From NCBI GenBank assembly GCA_020632885.1, contig JACKEQ010000007.1, positions 62,001 to 126,000 of the forward strand: a DNA stretch of 64,000 nt. The letters are read 5' to 3'. The notes under the pieces are model-generated. The model did no database searches. It was not told where the DNA came from and saw nothing but the letters and a program-made list of their open reading frames with translations. Numbering within the stretch: position 1 is the stretch's first letter; the number at the start of each line of letters is the position of its first letter. Of the stretch, positions 38,889 to 47,400 are shown one piece after another. This stretch comes from Alphaproteobacteria bacterium. Its GTDB lineage: Bacteria; Myxococcota_A; UBA796; GCA-2862545. The position numbers were made by a program, and so were the translations under genes.

Positions 38889-39371
38889 ATGAGTGAATCC
38901 GATCCGGCCGGCATCCAGGAGCTCAAGCAGCTCATCGCCGACAAGCTCTCGGAGGACCGCGTCCGCGAGAAGGCCTTCGATCAGCTCTACGAAGAGCTGC
39001 GGCAGTACAAGGAGGACTTCCTCTTCCAGGCCGAGAAGCCCCTCCTGCTCGACCTCCTGCTGTTCTACGACAGCCTGAACTGGTTCCAGGAGTCGCTGAT
39101 CAAGCAGGAGATGTCGCCCGACGTGGTCGCCGACAGCTTCCAGTACCTCATCGACGAGTTCCTGGAGCTCCTGTACCGCCGCGACGTCGTGCCCTTCGAG
39201 TCCACGCAGAAGTTCGACCGCAAGCGCCAGAAGGCCGTGAAGGTCGAGCCCACGGACGACGCGGGCGCGGACCAGACGATCAAGCAGGTCCTGAAGCGCG
39301 GGTTCAACCGGAGCGACAAGATCCTGCGTCCCGAGGAGGTGGTCATCCTCCGGCACAAGAAGAAGAAGTGA
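38889..39371 (+). CDS. Divergent GrpE-like nucleotide exchange factor
   Basis: The 160-residue protein begins with an acidic helix, then a long coiled-coil region (EKAFDQLYEELRQYKEDFLFQAEKPLL across residues 27-55) and DSFQYLIDEFLELLYRRDV. It ends with GFNRSDKILRPEEVVILRHKKKK, which matches the GrpE C-terminal beta-domain ending (G-x-R-x-LRPA-x-V). GrpE releases ADP from Hsp70. The usual central GrpE motifs are weak, so it is a distant member. Its place between two hsp70 genes (21 bp and 9 bp spacing) supports the assignment. Confidence 0.8.
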   Translation: MSESDPAGIQELKQLIADKLSEDRVREKAFDQLYEELRQYKEDFLFQAEKPLLLDLLLFYDSLNWFQESLIKQEMSPDVVADSFQYLIDEFLELLYRRDVVPFESTQKFDRKRQKAVKVEPTDDAGADQTIKQVLKRGFNRSDKILRPEEVVILRHKKKK

Positions 39372-39380
39372 TCGGCACGC

Positions 39381-41081
39381 ATGTCTGAAGAAGAAGTCGC
39401 CGACGACGCGCCGGTCCTCGGGATCGACCTCGGGACCACGTTCTCCGCCATGGCGCTGGTGAACCATCACGGCAAGCCCGAGATCGTCACCAACGCCGAG
39501 GGCCACCCCACCACGCCGTCGGTGGTGCACTTCTACGACGAGGACGCGTGCGTCGTCGGCGACGAAGCCGTGAAGATGGTCGTCATCGACCCCGAGAACG
39601 TCGTCCGCTTCATCAAGCGGCACATGGGCGAGGAGGACTTCACCCTCGAGTTCTTCGGTCGCGCGTACACGCCCCAGGAGATCTCGGCGCTCATCCTCCG
39701 CAAGCTCAAGGAGGACGCCGAGGAGCTCCTCGGGGTGGACGTCGAGGACGTCGTGATCACCGTGCCCGCGTACTTCAACAGCGCCCAGCGCGGGGCCACC
39801 GCCGAAGCCGGCGCCATCGCGGGTCTGAACGTCCTCTCGATCATCAACGAGCCCACCGCCGCCGCCATCGCCTACGGGCTCGATCGCATCGGCGGGCAGC
39901 GCAAGCTGCTCGTGCTCGACCTCGGTGGCGGCACCTTCGACGTCACGTGCATGGCGATCGAGGGCACCAAGCTCACCACGCTCGCGAGCGACGGCAACGC
40001 CGAGCTCGGCGGCAAAGACTGGGACGATCGTCTCCTGAACCACGTCGCCGAGGAGTTCTTCGAGAAGTACCAGCTCGACCCCCGGGACGACGCGGCCCCC
40101 TACCAGGAGCTCTACGAGCGCTGCCTGCACGCGAAGATCAGCCTGTCCACGAAGGATCGCGCGATGATCCCCGTGAACTACCGCGGCAAGCGCCTGGCCG
40201 TGAAGGTGACCCGCGAGCTCTTCGAAGAGCTGACGGCCGACCTCGTGCAGCAGTGCGAGGACACCTCCGTCATCGTGCTCGAGAAGGCCAAGCTCACCTG
40301 GGAGGATCTCGATGATGTCCTCCTGGTCGGTGGGTCCACGCGGATGCCGATGATCCGCAACCTGCTGGTCCGCCTGTCCGGCAAGGAGCCCGCGGAGGGC
40401 GTGAACCCGGACGAGTGCGTGGCGCTCGGTGCGTCGCTCGCCGGCGTCTTCCGCCATCGCCCGAACCACCCCGCGCTCATGACCAAGCGGGAGACCATCA
40501 AGAAGCGCGCGAAGAAGCTGGCCGACCCCGCGCCTGCGCCCGCTCCGGACCGTCCGCGCGGGGCCGTCATCGGCCTGGCCTACGGCGGGCACGTCGCCCA
40601 GCAGGCCATGATGGGGCTCACGGGCTCCACCTCGGATTCCTCGCCAGGCCTCATGGGCGTCGAGATCGAGGACGCCACCACCCATCCCCTCGGTCTCGTG
40701 GTGCTCAACAAGCAGCGCGAGGAGGTCGTGTACGAGCTGATCCCGGAGGGCACGCGCCTCCCGCACGAGAAGCGCGGCACGTTCGCGTACGCCTACGAGA
40801 ACATGCGCGCCGTACGGGTCGAGGTCACCGAAGGCACCGGCACGTACCGCGACGAGGTCACGGTCATCGGCAAGGTCGAGCTCACCGGGCTGCCTCCGCG
40901 CCCCAAGGGCACCCCGATCGAGGTCGTGTACACCTACGGTGTCGACCAGATCCTCAAGGTGCAGGTGGTGGACATCGAGACCGGCATCAAGCGCGAGGTC
41001 GATATCCGCTTCCAGGGCGGGCTCACCGGCGACCAGGTGAGCGCGGCGCGAGCGCGGAACGAACGCATGGACGTGGACTGA
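39381..41081 (+). CDS. Lidless Hsp70 (DnaK-like) chaperone
   Basis: The 566-residue protein has a complete ATPase domain (residues 12-385: GIDLGTTFSAMA, INEPTAAAIAYGL, VLDLGGGTFDVT, GGKDWDDRL, VGGSTRMPMIRN). A Pro/Ala linker with an insert (ADPAPAPAPDRP, then a Gly/Ser-rich part to about residue 425) leads to the substrate-binding beta domain (HPLGLVVLNKQ, VELTGLPPRPKG, VVYTYGVDQILKVQVVD). It stops right after this domain and lacks the helical lid. It ends NERMDVD. It closely resembles the Hsp70 part of the first operon gene, so the two arose by duplication. Confidence 0.95.
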   Translation: MSEEEVADDAPVLGIDLGTTFSAMALVNHHGKPEIVTNAEGHPTTPSVVHFYDEDACVVGDEAVKMVVIDPENVVRFIKRHMGEEDFTLEFFGRAYTPQEISALILRKLKEDAEELLGVDVEDVVITVPAYFNSAQRGATAEAGAIAGLNVLSIINEPTAAAIAYGLDRIGGQRKLLVLDLGGGTFDVTCMAIEGTKLTTLASDGNAELGGKDWDDRLLNHVAEEFFEKYQLDPRDDAAPYQELYERCLHAKISLSTKDRAMIPVNYRGKRLAVKVTRELFEELTADLVQQCEDTSVIVLEKAKLTWEDLDDVLLVGGSTRMPMIRNLLVRLSGKEPAEGVNPDECVALGASLAGVFRHRPNHPALMTKRETIKKRAKKLADPAPAPAPDRPRGAVIGLAYGGHVAQQAMMGLTGSTSDSSPGLMGVEIEDATTHPLGLVVLNKQREEVVYELIPEGTRLPHEKRGTFAYAYENMRAVRVEVTEGTGTYRDEVTVIGKVELTGLPPRPKGTPIEVVYTYGVDQILKVQVVDIETGIKREVDIRFQGGLTGDQVSAARARNERMDVD

Positions 41082-41114
41082 CCGTCACCGTTGCACGCGG
41101 AGAATGCTCAAGGG

Positions 41115-41144
41115 TTCCCCGCCGGCCGCCGATGCCCGTATGAT
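41115..41144 (+). promoter_or_regulatory. Possible internal promoter before the J-like gene
   Basis: TATGAT (41139-41144) is a perfect -10 variant, with a weak TTCCCC at 18-bp spacing (41115-41120). It lies in the 101-bp gap between the second hsp70 and the J-like gene, 38 bp before the ATG. Confidence 0.45.
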
Positions 41145-41182
41145 GCCGTCCTGACTTCTGGCACAGGCTCCAAGCGCACTCG

Positions 41183-42934
41183 ATGGATTCCCGTCAACTC
41201 GACCTGGCCGCTGAGTTCTGCGAGCTCGTCGGCAAGCCCAACCTGCTGGAGTACCTCGGTCTCCCCGAGAGTGCTTCGCCGGAGGCGCTCCAGAAGAAGC
41301 TCAAGGCCCGGCGCAAGTACATGCAGGGCATGCAGAGCAACCCGAAGTACCGCGCCGAGGCGATGTTCCTGATCAAGAACTTCGCGGCGCTCTCGGGTGT
41401 GCTCGCCAACCCCATCCCCTACCTCGAGGACGCGCGCCGCCGCGCAGAGTCCCAGCACCTGCCGGTGCTCGAGATGACCATCAAGGGCGTGCTCGCCGGA
41501 GGGTCGCTCAACTACGACCAGGAGGACTACCTCCGGCGAAACGCGCTGGAGCTCGGGGTCTCCGAGGCCACCTTCGAGTCCGTTCTCGAGCGTCTGGCCA
41601 CCTCCGCGGGCGTCCAGCGCGCCACCGAGAGCCTCACGGTCACGGCCGAAGAGCTCAAGACCGTCGACTTCTACCGCACGCTCGGTGTGCCCCGGCACGC
41701 CAGCCGCGACGAGATCTACCAGAAGTACCGGGCTCGCACCGAAGAGGCGAAGTCCATGGCGGACCCCGTGCAGCGCGACGCCACGCGCACGCGGGTCGAG
41801 AAGGCCTGGAAGGTCCTGTCGGACGAGAAGACCCGTCAGCAGTACGACCTGTCCTGGACGCGCACCGGTCCGCCCGCGCGCAACCGGGACGCCCCGCGCC
41901 CCGTTCAGTCCTCCACTGCACCCCCGGTCCAGCCGCGCAGCTCGATCCCCAAGCTGCCGCCGAGCGCGCCGTTCGCCAACGTGGCGCCCACCGGCAGCCA
42001 CCCTGCCCTGGCGCCGCCGCGGCTCGAGCTCCTCTCGCAGGCCCGGCAGCGGATCCAGCTCACGGGCACGCCGGTCACGGTGTCGATCGAGGTGCGCAAC
42101 GCGGGCGAGCTGCCCCTCCGCGGCACCGTGCGTGCGGACGCCCCGTGGCTCAAGGTGCTCACCGAGAGCCTGGCGCCCGAGAAGAAGCAGCAGGCCGTGC
42201 GCGTGCAGATCGACCCCACGGCGGTCGCCGGGAAGGCCGCCACGGGGGTCGTGCACCTCGAGTCCGAGAAGGGCGGGAACGCGCAGGTCGAGTTCGAGGT
42301 CGTGCGGCCCTCGCTCAACCCGATGATCCCCGCGGCCATCGGCGGGGGCCTGGCCCTCCTGCTCCTGCTCGTGCTCGCGGGCTGGATGCTCCTCTCGGGG
42401 CCGTCGGTCTACACGATCCAGATCGACCCGTGGGCGCAGGCCGTGCTCATCGAGAACGATGTCGCGGGCAGCGGCACCGTGGTCACCGTCGAGGTGCCGA
42501 ACCCCGGTGAGTCCACCATCACCGTGCGCCACCCGAACTTCAAGCCGTGGGTGAAGGACGTCACGCTCGAGCCGGGCGGCGTCCTGCCGGTCGAGCTCGT
42601 CCTCGACAGCCCCATGAGCTTCCGGCCGTCTCCGGACCTCAAGCTCGCGCAGCTCGACCCCGAGGTGGCCGTGAAGGTGATGGCGCCCTTCCAGCCCGGT
42701 CTCGACCGCTGTCTGCGCAGCGGGGTCACCGGAGACGCCGGTGCGCGCGGGGTCGTCCGTATCCACGTCGGTCCGGAGGGCCGTCCCATCGGCTTCGACG
42801 CCGAGGGCTCGGGCACGAGCTCGCCCACCGTGCGGAAGTGTCTCGAGCGCCAGGCCGCCGGCCCCCTGTTCCCCCCTCTCGCGGACGGCGACTACGCGAC
42901 CGTCCGCTACGACTACGTCATCCCCGCCCGATGA
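41183..42934 (+). CDS. Membrane protein with two J-like domains lacking HPD
   Basis: The 583-residue protein has two DnaJ-like helical regions. One lies near residues 18-75 (NLLEYLGLPESASPEALQKKL, AEAMFLIKNFAALSGVL). The other is at about 160-220 (FYRTLGVPRHASRDEIYQKYRAR, VEKAWKVLSDEKTRQQYDLS). Neither has the His-Pro-Asp tripeptide that activates Hsp70; the second reads SMADP there. A Pro-rich linker, an Ig-like beta domain (VSIEVRNAGELPL), a membrane helix at about 385-407 and an outer C-terminal domain follow. The latter ends in a TonB-C/AgmX-like pattern (LDRCLRSG, GVVRIHVGPEGRPIG, VRKCLERQ). It could tether the Hsp70s to the membrane (inference). Confidence 0.8.
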   Translation: MDSRQLDLAAEFCELVGKPNLLEYLGLPESASPEALQKKLKARRKYMQGMQSNPKYRAEAMFLIKNFAALSGVLANPIPYLEDARRRAESQHLPVLEMTIKGVLAGGSLNYDQEDYLRRNALELGVSEATFESVLERLATSAGVQRATESLTVTAEELKTVDFYRTLGVPRHASRDEIYQKYRARTEEAKSMADPVQRDATRTRVEKAWKVLSDEKTRQQYDLSWTRTGPPARNRDAPRPVQSSTAPPVQPRSSIPKLPPSAPFANVAPTGSHPALAPPRLELLSQARQRIQLTGTPVTVSIEVRNAGELPLRGTVRADAPWLKVLTESLAPEKKQQAVRVQIDPTAVAGKAATGVVHLESEKGGNAQVEFEVVRPSLNPMIPAAIGGGLALLLLLVLAGWMLLSGPSVYTIQIDPWAQAVLIENDVAGSGTVVTVEVPNPGESTITVRHPNFKPWVKDVTLEPGGVLPVELVLDSPMSFRPSPDLKLAQLDPEVAVKVMAPFQPGLDRCLRSGVTGDAGARGVVRIHVGPEGRPIGFDAEGSGTSSPTVRKCLERQAAGPLFPPLADGDYATVRYDYVIPAR

Positions 42935-43743
42935 GCCGCACACCCGACGAGCTGCTCGATCACGCGGAGCAGGCGCTCGACAGGGGCGACGTCGATGCGT
43001 GCCTGGCGTTCTGCCAGCGCGTGCTGGACGCGGATCCGCACCACACGAGCGCCCACTACCTGCGCGCCGAGGCCCTCCGGGACGTGGGGGCCATCGAAGA
43101 CGCCGAAGACGCCTACCGGGCCGTCATCCAGCGGGATCCGCACCACTCCGCGTCCTTCTCCGGTCTGGGTGCCGTGCTCTTCGATCAGGTCCGGTTCGAC
43201 GAGGCCCGAACGGCCTGTCTTCGCGCCCTCCGCGCGGACGACGGCAACCCGGAGGCCTACTACTGGCGGGCGATGCTGCGCGAGCGACGGAGCGACTTCC
43301 GGGGCGCCCTGCGCGACTACCGCCGTGCGTACACGCTCGACCCCGAGCGCTTCCCGATGCCCGAGACGCTCGACGACGCCACCGTCGAGGCCATCGTGTC
43401 CGACGTGCTGCTCTCGCTGCACCCAGCGCTCCGGTCGTACCTCGCGCAGGTCGTGATCCTGCTCGAGGAGGTCCCGGACGCGGATCTCTGCCTGCAGTAC
43501 GACCCCCCTGCCCCTCCCGGCGAGATCCTCGGGGTCTTCTCGGGCACGTCGCTCGCGGATCGTTCGCTCGACGACCCGTGGACCGGGCTGCCTTCGTCCA
43601 TCGTGCTGTTCCGTCGCAACCTGGAGCGAATCGCCTGGGACCGCGAGAAGCTCGTGGACGAGCTGCGGATCACGGTGTTCCACGAAGTCGGCCACTTTCT
43701 CGGGCTCGACGAGGACGATCTCGAGAAGCGCGGGCTCGACTGA
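42931..43743 (+). CDS. TPR protein with C-terminal zincin metallopeptidase domain
   Basis: The ATG overlaps the preceding stop (ATGA). Residues 1-140 of the 270 are TPR units (AEQALDRGDVDACLAFCQRVLDADP and two more). Residues 150-270 resemble the small M-type zincin family (PF06262-like): ILGVFSGTSLADRS, LFRRNLERIAWD, and the metal site TVFHEVGHFLGLDEDDLEKRGL, with HExxH followed by a downstream Asp. It probably is a cytosolic zinc peptidase working with the chaperone operon (inference from position). Confidence 0.85.
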   Translation: MSRTPDELLDHAEQALDRGDVDACLAFCQRVLDADPHHTSAHYLRAEALRDVGAIEDAEDAYRAVIQRDPHHSASFSGLGAVLFDQVRFDEARTACLRALRADDGNPEAYYWRAMLRERRSDFRGALRDYRRAYTLDPERFPMPETLDDATVEAIVSDVLLSLHPALRSYLAQVVILLEEVPDADLCLQYDPPAPPGEILGVFSGTSLADRSLDDPWTGLPSSIVLFRRNLERIAWDREKLVDELRITVFHEVGHFLGLDEDDLEKRGLD

Positions 43744-43752
43744 CGCCGGTGT

Positions 43753-43780
43753 TTGACGTCTTCCGGCCGCGGGTTACCAG
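43753..43780 (+). promoter_or_regulatory. Promoter of tRNA-Ala(CGC)
   Basis: TTGACG (43753-43758), 16 bp, then TACCAG (43775-43780) ends 10 bp before the mature tRNA 5' end. Confidence 0.7.
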
Positions 43781-43790
43781 ACTGCACCTC

Positions 43791-43863
43791 GGGGGATTAG
43801 CTCAGCTGGGAGAGCGCAGCGTTCGCATCGCTGAGGTCAGGGGTTCGAGCCCCCTATCCTCCA
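43791..43863 (+). tRNA. tRNA-Ala (anticodon CGC)
   Basis: The cloverleaf folds completely: acceptor GGGGGAT/ATCCTCC with the G3:U70 alanine identity pair, D stem GCTC/GAGC, anticodon stem CAGCG/CGCTG with loop TTCGCAT, and T arm AGGGG-TTCGAGC-CCCCT. Discriminator A at 43863. The CCA end is not encoded. It reads codon GCG. Confidence 0.96.
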
Positions 43864-43869
43864 TCCACA

Positions 43870-43900
43870 CGCCTCGGCTCACGCCGGGGCGTTCGTGTTT
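43870..43900 (+). terminator. Terminator after tRNA-Ala(CGC)
   Basis: CGCCTCGGC and GCCGGGGCG form a 9-bp stem (one G-U pair) with TCAC loop, followed by TTCGTGTTT. Confidence 0.75.
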
Positions 43901-43930
43901 CCGGGCTCTGCATCCGGACGGGAGGCGCTG

Positions 43931-44848
43931 ATGGTCCAGGACGCACAGGGACGCGCGACGAGCGCGCCAGGCACGGCGCTCCGCACGGGCTTCGCGCCCA
44001 CGGACGACGGTCACGAGCTCTACTGGCGTGCGGTGGGCTCCGGGCCGCCCCTGATGTGCTGCAACGGGGTCGGCGTCTCCACGTTCTTCTTCAAGTACAT
44101 CGCGAACCACTTCCGCCACACGCGCACCGTCATCCTCTGGGACTACCGGGGCCACGGTCGCTCCACGACGCCCGCCCACCCCGAGACGGCCGACCTCTCC
44201 ATCGAGCGCAACGCGAAGGACCTGTTCTCGGTGTGCGACGCGATCGGCGTGGACGAGCCCATCGTGCTCGTGGGCCACTCGATGGGCTGCCAGGTGCTCC
44301 TCGAGGCCACGCACCAGCGGCCGGACCGCGTGCGCGCCCTCGTGCCGATGCTCGGGACGTTCAGCCGTCCGCTCGACACGTTCATGGACAGCCCGTACTC
44401 ACGCCCGATCTTCAACGTGATCAAGCGGGCCGCGGACATGGGCGGCAAGGCGAGCACCCGCGCCCTGCTGCCGCTCTACGCGAACCGGCTGGCGTACCGG
44501 GTCGGCGGGCTCTCCGGCCTCGTCGACAAGCACTACGCGATGAAGCAGGACATCGACAAGTACCTGGAGCACCTCGTCCACATGGACCCGCGGGTGTTCC
44601 TGCGCATGGTCGACCTGATGGCGGACCACGACATGGAGATGTTCCTGCCGCAGATCCGGGTGCCCGTGCTCGTGATCGCCGCCGAGAACGACGTGTTCAC
44701 GCCGCTCCATCGCTCCCGAAAGATGGCGGAGCTCATCCCGGGCGCCGAGCTCCTGGTGCTCGCCGAGGCCAGCCACGCGGCCATCGTGGAGCACCCGGAG
44801 ACCATCAACCGCCGGATGGACCGCTTCTTCGCCGAGCGCCTGAGCTAG
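43931..44848 (+). CDS. Alpha/beta hydrolase
   Basis: The 305-residue enzyme starts at ATG 43931 behind GGGAGGCGCTG. The fold shows ILWDYRGHGRS, the nucleophile elbow GHSMG with Ser117, the acid in IAAENDVFTP and the His in EASHAAIVEHPE, so the triad is complete. A helical cap lies between residues 130 and 230. The substrate cannot be deduced. It carries no signal peptide. Its stop shares the palindrome CTAG with the convergent RecG-like gene. Confidence 0.88.
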   Translation: MVQDAQGRATSAPGTALRTGFAPTDDGHELYWRAVGSGPPLMCCNGVGVSTFFFKYIANHFRHTRTVILWDYRGHGRSTTPAHPETADLSIERNAKDLFSVCDAIGVDEPIVLVGHSMGCQVLLEATHQRPDRVRALVPMLGTFSRPLDTFMDSPYSRPIFNVIKRAADMGGKASTRALLPLYANRLAYRVGGLSGLVDKHYAMKQDIDKYLEHLVHMDPRVFLRMVDLMADHDMEMFLPQIRVPVLVIAAENDVFTPLHRSRKMAELIPGAELLVLAEASHAAIVEHPETINRRMDRFFAERLS

Positions 44849-47400
44849 CGGCGACGGCGACGGCGGCGGCGGCGCTTGGGGCTCGACTCGCCGGGCTCCG
44901 GCAGCGGGCAGTCGTCCTCGCCGAACCAGACGCGCCAGCGGGCGCGCACGAGCCTGAGCATGTCGGCGTTGGCGCCGTTGCGCAGGGACGCGTCGCTCGC
45001 GAGCACATCGAGCGCCGTGGCGCGGGCCGCCACCAGGAGATCGCGGTGCGCGGCGGGCTCCAGGAAACGGACCTTCGGTGTGAGCGCGCCGTCCTCCGGC
45101 GTGCCGTCGAGGGCGGCGACCAGGCGCTCGACGACCTCCGGTGGTGTGTCGTCCGCCACCACGAGGCTCACCTGGTGCACGCCCATCGCCGCGATTCGCT
45201 CGAGACGGCGGGCCTCGATGCGGTTCGCGTGCTCCACCACCGCCACCCCGAGACCCGGGATGGGCGGGCAGTCCTCGAGCGGGATGGTGGCGAGGATGCC
45301 GTCGACACGACGGTGCTGGAGGTCCTCCACCACGCGCACACGGTCCTCGCGCGGCATGGCGCCGTGGAGCAGCCGGAGCTTCGCGCCGGACAGGGCCTCC
45401 GTGGAGATGGCCGTGAGCACCCGGCTGGCCTCGCTCGGGTCGAGGGCGTCGCGGCCGGCGATCTGCGGGAAGAGCACGGCCACCTGACCGCCCTCGTTGA
45501 GGGTGTGGCGCGCGGGCGCGTAGGCAGAGTCGCGCTGGCTCACGGTCTTCACGATGTGCGGGGGGCGCTTGGGACCGTCGATCCACGACACGGCCCACGA
45601 GCCCCACGCCTCGACGAGCGAGCTCGCGGTGGGCCGGGTGGCACGCAGGACCAGGACGTCCGGCTGCGGGTGCCCGAGCTCCTCGAACGTGCCCTGCAGC
45701 GCGACGGCCTCACCGCGATCGACGACCACCACGAGCCCGAGGCGCCGGAACGGGAGCTCGGCCTTCAGGAGCTCGTGCGTGCCGTACACGATGTGGATCT
45801 CGCCGCGCTTGATGCGCTCGGCGGTGGCCGCCTGGACCTTCCGGCCGGCCGGGAGGAACGCCGCCTCGATGCCCGCCGCCTTCAGCAGCTCGTGAGCGAA
45901 CGCGAAGTGGGCCTCCGCGAGCTGCTCGTCCGGGGCGACCCAGAGCACCTGGACCTTGCTCTCCGCGAGCGAGGCTGCCGCCAGCAGCGCCACGAGGCCC
46001 CTGCCCGACCCGGCGTCGCCGGCCAGCACGCGCCGCATGGGCCGGCCGCGCCGGAGGTCGCGCTTGATGGCGTCGAAGGCGGCCTCGCTGGCGTCCGGGA
46101 GCACGTGGTCGATGCTGGAGAGGATGATGCTCGGCGCACGGTGCATCACGGCCTGCTGGATGCCCTTGGTGCGCTTGGTGTGACGGTCCCAGGACGCCGT
46201 GAGCGCCAGCCCGAAGGCCTCCTCCCACGCCAGCCGACGCCGGGCGGCGTCGCGATCCCCCCGCCCGTGCAGGGCCAGGAGCGCCTCGGCATGCCCGGGG
46301 AGGTCGCGCGGACGCAGCTCCGGAGGCAGCGGGTCGCGGAGCTCGCCGAAGCCCGGGAGCAGCTTGAACACGAGCTGGTGGACCTCGCTGTCGGGCACGC
46401 CGGGCAGGCCGTAGGACACGCGGCGCACGACCTTGCCGTCCTCGACGACGCCGTCGGGGTCCGCGAGGACCTCGCCGTCGTAGGTGCCCACCACCACGAC
46501 GCGCTGGCCCACCTCGACGGTGGAGGCGAAGCGGTCGGCGGCCGCGGCGTCGGTCCACCGGAGCGGCAGCCGTGCCGCACCCTTCAGGGTGGCCTGCACG
46601 GTGCGGTGCCCGTCGGGACGGAGGCGGCTGTGGAAGCCCGCCAGGCGCCCGCCCACAGCGACCTCACCCTCCGGGAGCTCGCGTCCCGCACCGTGGATCG
46701 GGCGGAACACCTGCTCCGAGAGGGGCTCGTGGTGCAGGAGGTCGTGGACGGTGAGGATGCCGGCGTCCTCGAGGGCGTTCGCGAGGTCGTCCGGGACGTC
46801 GAGATCCGCGATGCCGACGTTGGGGTTCCCGTTCCAGAAGGCCCGGCGCGGCTGCCGGCGGGGCTCCTCGATCAGGACCGACTCGTTGGGCTCGGGAGCG
46901 TCGCGCTCGACCCGCTCGTTGCGGTCGGCCCGATCGCCACCGCGACGGCGGCGGTTCTTCCCGCGACGCCCGCCCTCACGCGCCTCGACGGGCTCGCTCG
47001 TGCGCTCGGGTTCCTGACGGCGACCCCCACGGGGCCGCTCCGGCCGCGGGCGGTCTGCGCGCGGGAGCGGGAGCCCCAGCACGGCGTCCAGCCGGGCGAG
47101 CTCCTGCCGCACGTTGGCCATGCGGCGCGCGCGCTCGTCGACCCCGAGGGTGTCCACACCGCCGATCTGCCCGGCCAGCCCGATGAGCGACTGGCGGATG
47201 GGCTCCGGCACGTCGGCCTCGAGCAGCGGCGTGAGCCAGCGGCGCGTGTTGGCCTCGACGTAGCTGACGGCGTCCGGGTGGTCGGTCGCGAAGGCCGCGA
47301 TCCGCCGGATCGGCGCCAGGTTCCGATCGAAGAGCGGAAGGGGCAGGGACGGCTCGGAGGACGCCTCGGCGGGTGCGGAGGCCTCAGGGGCCTCGCTCAT
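44845..47400 (-). CDS. RecG-like protein with degenerate helicase motifs
   Basis: The 851-residue protein follows the RecG plan: an N-terminal OB/wedge-like region (GRLAGFHSRLRPDGHRTVQATLKG) and two helicase lobes. Its motor motifs are altered: Walker A reads GDAGSGRG where RecG has GDVGSGKT, the DEQH box reads VDRGEA, and motif III reads LRATRPT rather than TATP. ATP hydrolysis is therefore unlikely. Lobe 2 keeps shape (LLHGAMPREDRVRVVEDLQ). Residues 115-175 are Arg-rich and the C-terminus is poly-Arg (KR9), suggesting nucleic-acid binding without unwinding. Its ATG overlaps the greA stop (ATGA). Confidence 0.8.
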   Translation of the reverse strand: MSEAPEASAPAEASSEPSLPLPLFDRNLAPIRRIAAFATDHPDAVSYVEANTRRWLTPLLEADVPEPIRQSLIGLAGQIGGVDTLGVDERARRMANVRQELARLDAVLGLPLPRADRPRPERPRGGRRQEPERTSEPVEAREGGRRGKNRRRRGGDRADRNERVERDAPEPNESVLIEEPRRQPRRAFWNGNPNVGIADLDVPDDLANALEDAGILTVHDLLHHEPLSEQVFRPIHGAGRELPEGEVAVGGRLAGFHSRLRPDGHRTVQATLKGAARLPLRWTDAAAADRFASTVEVGQRVVVVGTYDGEVLADPDGVVEDGKVVRRVSYGLPGVPDSEVHQLVFKLLPGFGELRDPLPPELRPRDLPGHAEALLALHGRGDRDAARRRLAWEEAFGLALTASWDRHTKRTKGIQQAVMHRAPSIILSSIDHVLPDASEAAFDAIKRDLRRGRPMRRVLAGDAGSGRGLVALLAAASLAESKVQVLWVAPDEQLAEAHFAFAHELLKAAGIEAAFLPAGRKVQAATAERIKRGEIHIVYGTHELLKAELPFRRLGLVVVVDRGEAVALQGTFEELGHPQPDVLVLRATRPTASSLVEAWGSWAVSWIDGPKRPPHIVKTVSQRDSAYAPARHTLNEGGQVAVLFPQIAGRDALDPSEASRVLTAISTEALSGAKLRLLHGAMPREDRVRVVEDLQHRRVDGILATIPLEDCPPIPGLGVAVVEHANRIEARRLERIAAMGVHQVSLVVADDTPPEVVERLVAALDGTPEDGALTPKVRFLEPAAHRDLLVAARATALDVLASDASLRNGANADMLRLVRARWRVWFGEDDCPLPEPGESSPKRRRRRRRRR

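Noticed and set aside
37143..40766. 1207-codon open frame antisense to the Hsp70 genes
   Set aside because: It is a shadow frame created by GC bias: composition is repetitive in Val, Leu, Asp and His, it has no ribosome site, and it lies wholly opposite well-conserved chaperone genes.
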